From a virus: a DNA stretch of 21,716 nucleotides. The notes under the pieces were generated by a model, which worked only from the letters and a program-made list of their open reading frames with translations, was not told the DNA's origin and ran no database searches. Positions within the stretch are counted from its first letter, which is position 1. The number at the start of each line of letters is the position of its first letter. The DNA lies in the IMG/VR virus record IMGVR_UViG_3300024999_000446, positions 1-21,716 of that record. One strand, written 5' to 3'. A program made the translations under genes and the position numbers. Of the stretch, positions 7,683 to 14,518 are shown piece by piece.

Positions 7683-8042
7683 TTACTGCTCAATAAGATC
7701 AAATTTAAAATCTTTCCAATACCATACACCCTCTGTACGAAAACGTTTACGTGTAATATCTCCTACATACATAGTTTTGAGACGGGCCACCCCATCATCG
7801 TCATTATATTCCACGGTGAAGAACATATCCGTCCCGTATATGATGTTTTTTATTAGTACCAGTTCTGCTCCGGATATAACATTATACACAAGAAGTAGTT
7901 TTACCTTCTTGGCAATAAGATCCAACCTCATAGTGGCATCAGCTGTACGACTAGCTTTGGTTACATTGTACTCTTGAATATCACAATCAGATGGGGGTTT
8001 GATAGCAATGCCGTTAATGCGAATATTCATTCCTTCCGTCAT
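7683..8042 (-). CDS. Distal tail-type protein, DUF6711-like
   Basis: This 119-residue protein begins NIRINGIAIKPPSDCDIQEYNVTKASRTADATMRLDLIAKKVKLLL and ends with a strand-rich half (DMFFTVEYNDDDGVARLKTMYVGDITRKRFR...WYWKDFKFDLIEQ). Start motif (ING-IxxPS), RxDxIAxK-KL core, FFxVxYxD and the MYVGD strand fit the phage family DUF6711, found between tape measure and hub genes. It probably forms a ring at the tail tip linking tube to hub. The ATG at 8042 shares a base with the tape-measure stop (TAATG), so its translation is likely coupled; AAGGGGGG lies seven bases upstream. The family name is recalled, not searched. Confidence 0.6.
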   Translation of the reverse strand: MTEGMNIRINGIAIKPPSDCDIQEYNVTKASRTADATMRLDLIAKKVKLLLVYNVISGAELVLIKNIIYGTDMFFTVEYNDDDGVARLKTMYVGDITRKRFRTEGVWYWKDFKFDLIEQ

Positions 8043-11000
8043 TAACTTACCCCCCTTACTTGTTCGTTGAGTCTCACGGAACGCAACCTACGTTCCAATT
8101 CCGTGTAACTTCGCGTATCTCCAATCAACATTCCCACCTGTAGGACAATCTCACCTTTATTCGCACCAGCTCCCAAGATATCTAACCGCTGCACAATAGC
8201 ATCTGCCAAAGCATTAGCTATAGTGGTAGCACCACCCCCACTAAGAGGAACAACCCCTTCTGGGCGATTGGCTTCGGATACCCGCACAATCTGATCACGA
8301 GTAACTACTCCGCCACGAGCCAGGTGGGCTATGGGCGGCACGTAGGGAACCCCGATGGTTCCACCGCCATACACGGACCCATTCGGCATCGTTATAGAAG
8401 GTGTTTCAAATGATAATTTGTTCCACAAGCCAGTGAATTTGTTGATAAGATCGATAACACTGTTAATAGAGCCTTTAATCACTTGCCCAATACCATCCCA
8501 CTTCGCTTTTGCCGCAACCTTTAAGCTGTCCCAAACGTCCGAAATGCGATCTTTGATGCCCTGCCACTTATCTACTACCACTGTCTTAGTCTTGTCAATC
8601 TCCGATGCAGCAGCAGTCTTTACATTTGTGAAAGTAGTAACTACTGTTAACAGTAACACGGCAAAAGCCCCAGCCGCTAATTCTGCGGGTAAGAGCATAA
8701 AGGCTAAAACAATTGCAGCAACTGTTGCTACTACAATAGCTACAGTTTTTACTTGCCCACTTGCGAAAAAATCTGTTATATCTTCCCAGGTATCACTAAC
8801 TCTCTTCTTCATATCCACTTTCCACTGTTCCACGATCTTGCCTAGTGAGGCTGCCCATCCTGCTACTATGTCTATACCATCGGTAACCCACATGGCTAGT
8901 TCTGCTTGTGTGTCTGCCGACCAATCACTAATAGACTTAAGTGCCCCGGCTAGAGCGAGTCCTAAAACAACTCCTAGATTTAATCCCCAATCACTTATGG
9001 ATTTTACTCCATCAATAGTCCATTGTCCTAGTATTGCTCCAGTCTGTGTAGCCCAACCACTGATAGGTTTGACCCCGTTAACCCACCAACCATCCAACAA
9101 CGTGTTAAAATCATTTGCCCAGCCTTGTACCGTCTGTGTACCGGTTTGACGCCAACCCTCAAGAATTCTACCCGCTTCACCTACCCAATCTTCTAAAAGT
9201 CGTCTGGCTTTCTCTAATACGGGTGCTGGATCTGTGTCCATGTCGGGCAATCTCGGTATTATGGGAGGGGGTATAATGGGTACAGGAAAATGCAATACAG
9301 GTAGCGTGGGTATAATAGGAAGAATAGGGGGTGGTAAAATTGGAGGAGGTAGTGTTATGGGACTTGTGCTTCCTGTTGGAGGGATATCCACATGAGGAAT
9401 TGTAATATCAGGTAAATTTGGAACCTTGATGTCGGGTATCTTTAAACCGCCGCCTCCGCCGTCACCGTTGGGATCCTCGATTTGGAACACTTCATCAAAA
9501 GCTAGGATGTTATCCTGCACTTTTTTACCTGCTTTTTCTGCTGAATCACCAAACTCGTCCCAAGCATCTCCACCTTCAATAATCTTCTCATTGAAGATAT
9601 CTTGTTGCCCCAGTGTAGCATCATCGGTTAACGCAAATGAATCACCATTCATTCCCATAAGTCCCATCATCTGCTTCATTACACGATCTAACCAAGCACT
9701 TACAGTAGCTGAGGACATTGCCAAACCTAATAAAGCCGCCGAAATAAGCATGATAACAGCTGTAACAGGATTCTTGGTCATAGCAATATATAAAACAGAT
9801 ATCGTTTTACTGAGTAACATAACTGCTCCTGCTACGGCTTTAGCAATCCCTAAAACTCTGATGGCCCATGACAGATGCAGAATCATAGCCGTTGCCGCCC
9901 CGGCACTCATTAAGGCAAGAATAGCCATACCTAAATACTTGACCCCAGGAACACTATGTGATGCCCAATAGGCCAGTCTGGAGATTGCATTAGTTACTGA
10001 AGCAACAACGGGTAAAAGTAATGCCAATCCGCGAAATATGAATTCATTCAAGGCACTGGCCGCTGGGCCAAAAGCTGCCACCAAACGTTTTACGTTATTA
10101 GTAATATTACCGATACTGGTAAATACAATACGTGCAGTGGCCTGCAATTTTGGAGGAAACAGGGCATCTATGATTCCTCCTGTCCCGAACTTCCTACCTT
10201 CCATACGCACACGCTCAAGACCATCAGCAACTTTCGTTACAAAAGCGTTATATGAGGCCATAGGAGTCTTAAGAAGGTCCCGACTGATAAATAATAGATT
10301 GTCTTTAATAGTGCTAACTAAACCTAGAGTAGTTTTCTGAATTGCATCTGCTGCCCCACCATAACGTTTTTCGATACCCGTCATCAGAGCCGCTAGAGCC
10401 ACTTCTCCGGGAATTGCTTGTTTTCCTATATTTTGTATCTGCTCTGCGGTAAGACCTAACTCTTCTTGCAGTATCTTATTTGCAGGAATACCTGCTAGAA
10501 TCAATTCCCTTATCTCTCTGGCAGATGTCTTACTGGAGTTCTTAATTTGTCCTAAAGTGATAGTCATGCGCGAAAGTAGTAAAGGATCCTGATTACCACT
10601 CAAGGCCATAACGTCAGCCAAACTACGTAAAACAGGTATTACATTCTTTGCTTCAAAACCCATAGCCTGTAAACGTCTGGCACCTCTAGTAGCATCTTCC
10701 ATACTGAAGGGAGTCTTAGCCGCAAAATCTTCCATGGCCCCAATAAATTGTGTGGATTTTTGGGCACTGCCCATCATAAATTCAAATGATACAGCCGCTT
10801 GCTCCATCATTAAGCTGAAATGTACTACCTCGTCAGTAGCTTCACGTATTGATCTGATCAAACCGTAAAAAGCTTGAGAGATGAGAATACCTGTGATGAT
10901 TCTACTAATGTCTTTCATATAACCGGAAACATTTTGACTCATTCTTCTTGCTGCCCGATCAGTTTCACTTAAAGCTGCTTGGGGCCCAGTACCAAATGAA

Positions 11001-11116
11001 CTAGACATCGCACTACCGGCATTTCGTGACGCTGTTACTGCTACATTTAGTCCCGCAGAAAATTGGGTAGTACGAAGGGAGAGATCTGCAAATAAGTCAG
11101 CAACATGACCACTCAT
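8042..11116 (-). CDS. Tail tape measure protein
   Basis: This 1024-residue protein sets tail length and passes into the cell during DNA entry; at about 1.5 Å per residue it suggests a tail near 150 nm (inference). Residues about 95-280 match the tape-measure N-terminal domain (MEQAAVSFEFMMG, AAKTPFSMEDATRGARRLQAMGF, REIRELILAGIPANKILQEELG, ALMTGIEKRYGG). Hydrophobic segments fill about 345-475 and 783-825. Residues about 549-629 are very proline-rich (LPPPILPPPILPIIP) after a GGGGG stretch, and about 642-775 carry Trp repeats at about 11-residue spacing (QGWANDFNTLLDGWW, GWATQTGAILGQW). The C-terminus (from about 905) has the GxGxxGVPYVPPIAHLARGGVVTRDQ pattern common in Firmicutes tape measures. 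ATG at 11116 follows GAAGGGAGGG. The chaperone pair directly upstream is the standard arrangement. Confidence 0.93.
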   Translation of the reverse strand: MSGHVADLFADLSLRTTQFSAGLNVAVTASRNAGSAMSSSFGTGPQAALSETDRAARRMSQNVSGYMKDISRIITGILISQAFYGLIRSIREATDEVVHFSLMMEQAAVSFEFMMGSAQKSTQFIGAMEDFAAKTPFSMEDATRGARRLQAMGFEAKNVIPVLRSLADVMALSGNQDPLLLSRMTITLGQIKNSSKTSAREIRELILAGIPANKILQEELGLTAEQIQNIGKQAIPGEVALAALMTGIEKRYGGAADAIQKTTLGLVSTIKDNLLFISRDLLKTPMASYNAFVTKVADGLERVRMEGRKFGTGGIIDALFPPKLQATARIVFTSIGNITNNVKRLVAAFGPAASALNEFIFRGLALLLPVVASVTNAISRLAYWASHSVPGVKYLGMAILALMSAGAATAMILHLSWAIRVLGIAKAVAGAVMLLSKTISVLYIAMTKNPVTAVIMLISAALLGLAMSSATVSAWLDRVMKQMMGLMGMNGDSFALTDDATLGQQDIFNEKIIEGGDAWDEFGDSAEKAGKKVQDNILAFDEVFQIEDPNGDGGGGGLKIPDIKVPNLPDITIPHVDIPPTGSTSPITLPPPILPPPILPIIPTLPVLHFPVPIIPPPIIPRLPDMDTDPAPVLEKARRLLEDWVGEAGRILEGWRQTGTQTVQGWANDFNTLLDGWWVNGVKPISGWATQTGAILGQWTIDGVKSISDWGLNLGVVLGLALAGALKSISDWSADTQAELAMWVTDGIDIVAGWAASLGKIVEQWKVDMKKRVSDTWEDITDFFASGQVKTVAIVVATVAAIVLAFMLLPAELAAGAFAVLLLTVVTTFTNVKTAAASEIDKTKTVVVDKWQGIKDRISDVWDSLKVAAKAKWDGIGQVIKGSINSVIDLINKFTGLWNKLSFETPSITMPNGSVYGGGTIGVPYVPPIAHLARGGVVTRDQIVRVSEANRPEGVVPLSGGGATTIANALADAIVQRLDILGAGANKGEIVLQVGMLIGDTRSYTELERRLRSVRLNEQVRGVS

Positions 11117-11132
11117 TTCTTATCCCTCCCTT

Positions 11133-11336
11133 CTAAAATAGCACTTGATCAATAAAGTGTTGCACTTTTTTGGGTTGCACTTTCTCCTTATCAGGATTAT
11201 TTACCTCCCCATGAATCTTGGTTAAAACACTCAACTTTCGTGGGGTGCAATTCCAAAACTCTGTATCGGATAAGTGCAGAACGACTTTTCCCATGTAGTA
11301 TAAATAGGACCAATCCCAGCCGTCATCAATAGGCAT
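11133..11336 (-). CDS. Tail assembly chaperone T-segment, expected as a -1 frameshift extension
   Basis: This 67-residue reading frame (MPIDDGWDWSYLYYMGKVVLHLSDTEFWNCTPRKL...) has the usual position and features of the second tail chaperone part (gpT of lambda): WSY, YYMGK, and an S-x-x-EFW-x-x-TPRKL motif that typically contacts the tape measure. Its own ATG at 11336 has no ribosome site in the 20 bases upstream. The same frame stays open back through the end of the upstream gene, across a GGGAAAC heptamer at 11363-11369. The functional product is therefore probably the fusion listed at 11133-11719, with 76 residues from this frame added after Asn119. An independent 67-residue protein is possible but less likely. 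Confidence 0.75.
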   Translation of the reverse strand: MPIDDGWDWSYLYYMGKVVLHLSDTEFWNCTPRKLSVLTKIHGEVNNPDKEKVQPKKVQHFIDQVLF

Positions 11337-11719
11337 CTTATCTTCTATTGTGACGGCGTCTAGTTTCCCTCCAGAGCTCCCGACACTTGGGCGACAGATA
11401 TCGTTGTGACATCTTCAGCTGCTGGCAAAGCTCCAGTCATTGCTTCGGTGAGACTTGCGGACAATTCGGCCAGATCGCTTATTCCAATCATTGCGCCTAC
11501 TTGTTTTTCTGTAAGAGTTTCTTCTTCATGGATTAATCCACACCATAATAATGTTCTGATACCTTTAATGGTACCACTTTGTAACACTTGCATAGCTTTA
11601 TCTACAGAACCATAACGTTCCTCTAGCTCAGCAAAAGAATTCAAGTCGAACTTGAGAGTACGCGGTTTATCCAATTCAACCCGCACACCTTTATTTCTTA
11701 CGGATGCCACATTACTCAT
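11133..11719 (-). CDS. Predicted G-T fusion chaperone made by -1 ribosomal frameshifting
   Basis: Slippage at G GGA AAC (11363-11369) would join the 119-residue upstream chaperone to the downstream frame, giving ...ALEGN-LDAVTIEDKMPIDDGWDW... and a 195-residue protein. The two frames are offset by exactly -1, the slippery site directly precedes the zero-frame TAG (11360-11362), and a stem-loop begins five bases later. In lambda and most siphophages the minor G-T fusion bridges tube protein and tape measure during tail assembly. This entry is a prediction from sequence signals. The fusion should be the minor product, a few percent in known cases. Confidence 0.82.
11319..11369 (-). promoter_or_regulatory. 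-1 programmed frameshift signal: GGGAAAC slippery site plus stem-loop
   Basis: The minus strand reads G GGA AAC TAG in the chaperone frame, the X XXY YYZ form of a -1 slippery heptamer (11363-11369); lambda uses GGGAAAG. After a five-base spacer (TAGAC) comes GCCGTCA (11351-11357) pairing with TGACGGC (11319-11325). Inside that, AATAG (11345-11349) pairs with CTATT (11328-11332), separated by a 1x2 internal loop and enclosing a 12-base loop. Both tRNAs can re-pair in the -1 frame (GGG, AAA). The hairpin loop contains the second gene's ATG. Confidence 0.88.
11360..11719 (-). CDS. Tail assembly chaperone, G-segment
   Basis: This 119-residue soluble protein has the hallmarks of the first siphophage tail chaperone: a beta N-terminus (VRVELDKPRTLKFDLNSFAELEERYGSVDKAMQVLQSG), a helical middle with IRTLLWCGLIHEEETLTEKQVGAMIG, and a flexible Ala/Ser-rich end. 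The LKFDLNSFAELEERYGS segment followed by R-x-L-L-W-x-G-L is characteristic of this group. It lies between tube and tape measure genes, where such chaperones keep the tape measure soluble and recruit tube subunits. The ATG at 11719 follows GAAGGGATG at a rather long spacing (about 13 bases), which could temper its expression. The last codons contain the frameshift site. Upstream are the hairpin and C11 tract. Confidence 0.85.
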   Translation of the reverse strand: MSNVASVRNKGVRVELDKPRTLKFDLNSFAELEERYGSVDKAMQVLQSGTIKGIRTLLWCGLIHEEETLTEKQVGAMIGISDLAELSASLTEAMTGALPAAEDVTTISVAQVSGALEGN

Positions 11720-11750
11720 TTTTAAATTTCATCCCTTCATACTAAATAAT

Positions 11751-11784
11751 GGGGGGGGGGGACTGCTTAACATATTAAGCAGTC
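11751..11784 (-). promoter_or_regulatory. Perfect 10-bp hairpin followed by an 11-base C tract
   Basis: GACTGCTTAA (11761-11770) and TTAAGCAGTC (11775-11784) are perfect inverted repeats around a four-base loop. On the coding (minus) strand the hairpin contains the tube-protein stop codon and runs straight into a run of 11 C (11751-11761 read as G on plus). It has a terminator-like stem but C instead of U, so full termination is unlikely. It may stabilise the abundant tube mRNA at its 3' end or reduce read-through to the chaperones. The homopolymer is prone to slippage and its length may vary. Confidence 0.5.
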
Positions 11785-12662
11785 GTGAAGGAAACCAGTT
11801 TAGCCGTAGCCAAGTGATTACCCGCCCTATCTTGTATACTGGAAGAGGCAGCTGCCCAATATTTGGATGCAGCAGATAGGTTAACAGTAGGATCAAACGT
11901 CACTTGCGTGTAGGCCGCGTTAACAGTAAGAGCACCCGCTACAGCAGAATTATCTGCATCCTTGAATACAAAGAAATTATCAGAATTCACGGAGGAAGGT
12001 AATATGGCCTCATCGAAATTCCAAACCATATTACTCGTCACTGCTACTCCAACTGCGGCGTTAACGGGCACTGTAGTAGCTATAGTAGGCGGTGTAGTAT
12101 CTGCAGTACCCTCGACGGCACTAAACCAAGCAGTTCCCATAGAAGCTACATAATCCGCGGCATCCTCATCAGTGGTCTTTTGCCACAAGTCATCTCCATC
12201 ACGCTTAACGAAGTTTCCCTTGATGGAGGGTGTTTGAAAGGCCAACTTGTCAGATTTTGTAGCCCCTTTTTGCTCAGGAGCTGCAAATTTACCTTTCACA
12301 AGCCACACAAAACGATATTTACCATTAGATTTTAGTGATTGGAATCCAATGGCCACCCAAGGAGGTACATCAGAACTCTTGCGCAGTAATACCCCACCCA
12401 CAATGGCGTGTCCCAACAAAACCCCCTGCACCTCAAGGGGCAAATCTGCCACTGTTAAGTCTAAAGTAATCTGCCCTAATGTGGATGCTGTTTCCATGGG
12501 GCCATCATCCGCAAACAATGTCTCATTAGATGCATTGGGATTAATATCTGCCGTAATAACCCCAGGAATAGCAACTGGGGCACTGTATGTGATTGTGCCC
12601 ACTTCATCACTAGTTAGTAAGGCGTAGTGTAAATTGTTTAAACCAATAGTAACGCCGTCCAT
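11775..12662 (-). CDS. Major tail tube protein with C-terminal Ig-like (Big_5) domain
   Basis: This 295-residue protein fits a siphophage tube protein. Residues 1-180 have the strand-rich pattern (MDGVTIGLNNLHYALLTSDEVGTITYSAPVAIPGVITADINPN, LFADDGPMETASTLGQITLDLTVADLP, VQGVLLGH, WVAIGFQSLKSNGKYRFVWLVKGKFAAPEQ) of Firmicutes tube proteins annotated as phi13-type major tail proteins. From about 186 a separate domain begins, DTTPPTIATTVPVNAAVGVAVTSNMVWNFDEAI..., which is the Big_5/SbsA Ig-like fold, ending VSFTTA. Such Ig domains decorate the outside of tubes (lambda gpV also has one, of another subtype) and may bind cell surfaces weakly. ATG at 12662 follows GGAGG at good spacing. It precedes the chaperone pair and follows the tail terminator gene. 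Confidence 0.85.
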   Translation of the reverse strand: MDGVTIGLNNLHYALLTSDEVGTITYSAPVAIPGVITADINPNASNETLFADDGPMETASTLGQITLDLTVADLPLEVQGVLLGHAIVGGVLLRKSSDVPPWVAIGFQSLKSNGKYRFVWLVKGKFAAPEQKGATKSDKLAFQTPSIKGNFVKRDGDDLWQKTTDEDAADYVASMGTAWFSAVEGTADTTPPTIATTVPVNAAVGVAVTSNMVWNFDEAILPSSVNSDNFFVFKDADNSAVAGALTVNAAYTQVTFDPTVNLSAASKYWAAASSSIQDRAGNHLATAKLVSFTTA

Positions 12663-12680
12663 TTATTTACCTCCTTCTTT

Positions 12681-13073
12681 TTAATCTCCTAATGTAGTGA
12701 TACCCAAGTTAAATACAAATAAAGTTCGCGCCTGTTTATCCTCTTGAAATTTAATTGGCGTGTGTCTACCATGCATTATACCCCACCGTGTCGGGGTGAG
12801 ATGTACAAGTTCGTGTTGAGGATTAATCAAGAACTTATACAACCCCCAACTGGTACGCCGGGCATCCTCATAGGTATTAGCACGTACAATTACTTGCACG
12901 GATCTATCTGTAGCCCCTATACCCACACTACCCGGAGATCCAATATACTCAGAAAGAACGATAACGGTATCGGGAGAGTCGGGAATTTTGTCACGAAATA
13001 AATCCACCCCATCGGCTACCGCAAGTTCTCCGGCTATTAAGTATTCCTCAATGTCCTTAAGCAAGTCTGACAC
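12681..13073 (-). CDS. Tail terminator / tail completion protein
   Basis: The 130-residue protein starts with a helix (LLKDIEEYLIAGELAV) and continues as a small alpha-beta fold (DTVIVLSEYIGSPG, RSVQVIVRANTYEDARRTSWGLYKFLIN, and a final strand RTLFVFNLGITTLGD). The motif QVIVRANTYEDARRTSWGLYKFL is typical of the minor capsid/tail terminator group (lambda gpU-like position) in Firmicutes phages. It would cap the finished tail tube and form the surface that joins the head. The start is a GTG at 13073 with AAGGAG nine bases upstream. It sits between the gp10-like gene and the tube gene, the usual place. Assignment is by motif and order. Confidence 0.7.
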   Translation of the reverse strand: MSDLLKDIEEYLIAGELAVADGVDLFRDKIPDSPDTVIVLSEYIGSPGSVGIGATDRSVQVIVRANTYEDARRTSWGLYKFLINPQHELVHLTPTRWGIMHGRHTPIKFQEDKQARTLFVFNLGITTLGD

Positions 13074-13097
13074 GTGGGCGTTCTCCTTCCCCTCTCT

Positions 13098-13511
13098 TTA
13101 ACGTAAAAGTGCCCTTCTAAGCGCTGCTGCGATAGTGGGTTCAAACTTCGGAATATATTGAAGTATCGGACCTTCAAAGAATTTGGCATTACCCTTAGGA
13201 TGATGTATGTCAAGGCGTTCGTGTACCTGCATGATGTAACTTGACACAGTCTTACCCGATTTAGTATTTAATCGAGAACCATCATAACCGATACGCACTC
13301 TGGCATCAGCCCCCGCATTACGTGCATCCACAAAGCCCGCAGCAGCTAATGCTCCTGTGTCTTCAGGTACCTGGGAATGACTGTTCGCCATAATCTCTTC
13401 AGCTTGCTCCCTTATGGACAAACCTCCCTCAATCTGCCCCTGACGTAATTTACGTAGAAGCTGCTGTTCGAAGTTTGCTATGGAAGCAAAGTCAAATGTT
13501 AAATTGGCCAT
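13098..13511 (-). CDS. HK97 gp10-like head-tail joining protein
   Basis: The 137-residue protein carries the signature of HK97 gp10/minor tail proteins: an N-terminal helix (FEQQLLRKLRQGQIEGGLSIREQAEEIMANSHSQVPEDTGALAAAGFV) and later YIMQVHERLDIHHPKGNAKFFEGPILQYIPKFEPTIAAALRRAL. The VPxDTGALxxxGFV and VHE...HPxGxAKFxExP motifs are diagnostic, and length is normal. It acts at the head-tail interface or in tail completion. Its ATG shares one base with the preceding gene's stop (TGATG), which suggests coupled translation. No anomaly is seen. Confidence 0.85.
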   Translation of the reverse strand: MANLTFDFASIANFEQQLLRKLRQGQIEGGLSIREQAEEIMANSHSQVPEDTGALAAAGFVDARNAGADARVRIGYDGSRLNTKSGKTVSSYIMQVHERLDIHHPKGNAKFFEGPILQYIPKFEPTIAAALRRALLR

Positions 13512-13825
13512 CAGATGAATACCTCCACTATTTCTATGTTACCTAGATCATCATAATACGGCACAATAGATATAATAGGATATCTGTGACTATCAATATA
13601 TACGAAGTCCTTTAGATGTATCAATGAAGTGCCATCCATACAAAGAATCTTCGTACATATTATTTCCTCACCATTCTTATTACGTACTAATCGGGAACCT
13701 CCTCCATAAGAGTAACAATACAAATCAATCGAAGCGCCCAAAGTAGGATCTCCGGCACCATCTTGTGTCTGGTGTGCACGTACCTGTATAACCTGCTTCA
13801 TCCAACTCTTTAATGTAATATCCAT
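13511..13825 (-). CDS. Head closure / stopper protein (minor capsid-like)
   Basis: This 104-residue, strand-rich protein (SWMKQVIQVRAHQTQDGAGDPTLGASIDLYCYSYGGGSRLVRNKNGEEIICTKILCMDGTSLIHLKDFVYIDSHRYPIISIVPYYDDLGNIEIVEVFI) has the SH3-like barrel layout of head-tail stoppers such as SPP1 gp16 and the Firmicutes minor capsid family. The RLVRNKNGEEIICT strand pair and the DFVYIDSHRYPIISIVPYYD segment are typical. It sits between the connector adaptor and the gp10-like gene, exactly where stoppers are encoded. Only a weak ribosome site (AGTAGGTGTG) precedes the ATG, six bases after the connector stop, so coupling is likely. Confidence 0.68.
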   Translation of the reverse strand: MDITLKSWMKQVIQVRAHQTQDGAGDPTLGASIDLYCYSYGGGSRLVRNKNGEEIICTKILCMDGTSLIHLKDFVYIDSHRYPIISIVPYYDDLGNIEIVEVFI

Positions 13826-13832
13826 TACACAC

Positions 13833-14228
13833 CTACTCCGTCATCATATCGCGACTAAAGATCGGTTGCTTGATCTCAGTACTGAGTACTGCAACTACTT
13901 CCTCCGCCAGAGATAATCCTCCCGCGGTAGGGGCATTAAAGGCACAGGCACGTTTTCGAAATTTACGTGCCTCACGGCTGTAATGTTCGTATTTTTGTGC
14001 GTACGACTTTGTTTGAGGCCCTAGTTTACTATCGCACAAACGTGCAAATTTAGATGCAATTGCCTCACAACAACGTGCAGCGGTACCCAGATCACCCGAT
14101 TCCAAGGCATCTGAAGCTATAATTTCTTCGTCCGTAAGCAGTGGATCCGCTTCGATTGTATCACCTATGGTAAATCGTATAAAATCTTTTACGCTACTGG
14201 ATGGGTCACCACTGTACGTCCAAGTCAT
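13833..14228 (-). CDS. Head-tail connector (adaptor) protein
   Basis: The 131-residue helical protein (SSSVKDFIRFTIGDTIEADPLLTDEEIIASDALESGDLGTAARCCEAIASKFARLCDSKLGPQTKSYAQKYEHYSREARKFRKRA) matches the HK97 gp6/SPP1 gp15-type adaptor, which binds below the portal as a ring. The VRFxIGDT...PLLTDEEI start and the helix with CCEAIASKFAR...LGPQTKSY are highly typical of this group in Firmicutes phages. The C-terminus (about 95-131) is low in structure. GGAGG is placed well before ATG at 14228. The upstream small gene ends 11 bases away. Confidence 0.82.
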   Translation of the reverse strand: MTWTYSGDPSSSVKDFIRFTIGDTIEADPLLTDEEIIASDALESGDLGTAARCCEAIASKFARLCDSKLGPQTKSYAQKYEHYSREARKFRKRACAFNAPTAGGLSLAEEVVAVLSTEIKQPIFSRDMMTE

Positions 14229-14239
14229 GTGACCACCTC

Positions 14240-14518
14240 CTACTTCTTGCCAGTCTTACTTGGAGGTACTACTGTCGCAAGTTTAGTCTGTGCAATGGGA
14301 GGGGAGACACTTTTCGGTGCCTCCGCCTCCACAATTAATTCCTTTTGGATTTCTTGAGTTTCTTGGGTTCCTTCTTGGGCATCTTGAGCACCTTGGGTAT
14401 CTTTAACTTTGTTCAAAAATTGCGTTCTGTACATAGTCGCAGTATGTCCCTCAGGAATCAATTGGCCCTCCTTATATCGTTTACCCCGATAAAGAAAATC
14501 ATGATTAACCCTAAACAT
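14240..14518 (-). CDS. Small head-module protein with Q/E/T-rich tail, function unknown
   Basis: I start this gene at the ATG at 14518 (92 residues), which overlaps the capsid stop as TAATG; an in-frame TTG at 14530 is less likely. The first 35 residues (MFRVNHDFLYRGKRYKEGQLIPEGHTATMYRTQFLNKV) look like a small SH3-type or beta-hairpin domain. Residues about 40-65 are a low-complexity stretch of Q, E, T, A and D (QGAQDAQEGTQETQEIQ), and the C-terminus is Pro/Lys-rich (VVPPSKTGKK). Small proteins between capsid and connector genes are common, but I do not recognise the function. Weak ribosome site, so coupling to the abundant capsid is probable. Confidence 0.6.
   Translation of the reverse strand: MFRVNHDFLYRGKRYKEGQLIPEGHTATMYRTQFLNKVKDTQGAQDAQEGTQETQEIQKELIVEAEAPKSVSPPIAQTKLATVVPPSKTGKK

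Noticed and set aside
8355-9149. 264-residue plus-strand ORF, and similar ones at 9426-9971 and 10038-10340
   Set aside because: They are antisense to the well-supported tape measure gene, have no ribosome site or recognisable domain, and their composition mirrors the complementary codons.
11133-11336. Two independent chaperone genes caused by sequencing error
   Set aside because: The slippery heptamer, -1 offset, spacer and stem-loop together explain the frame change as programmed.
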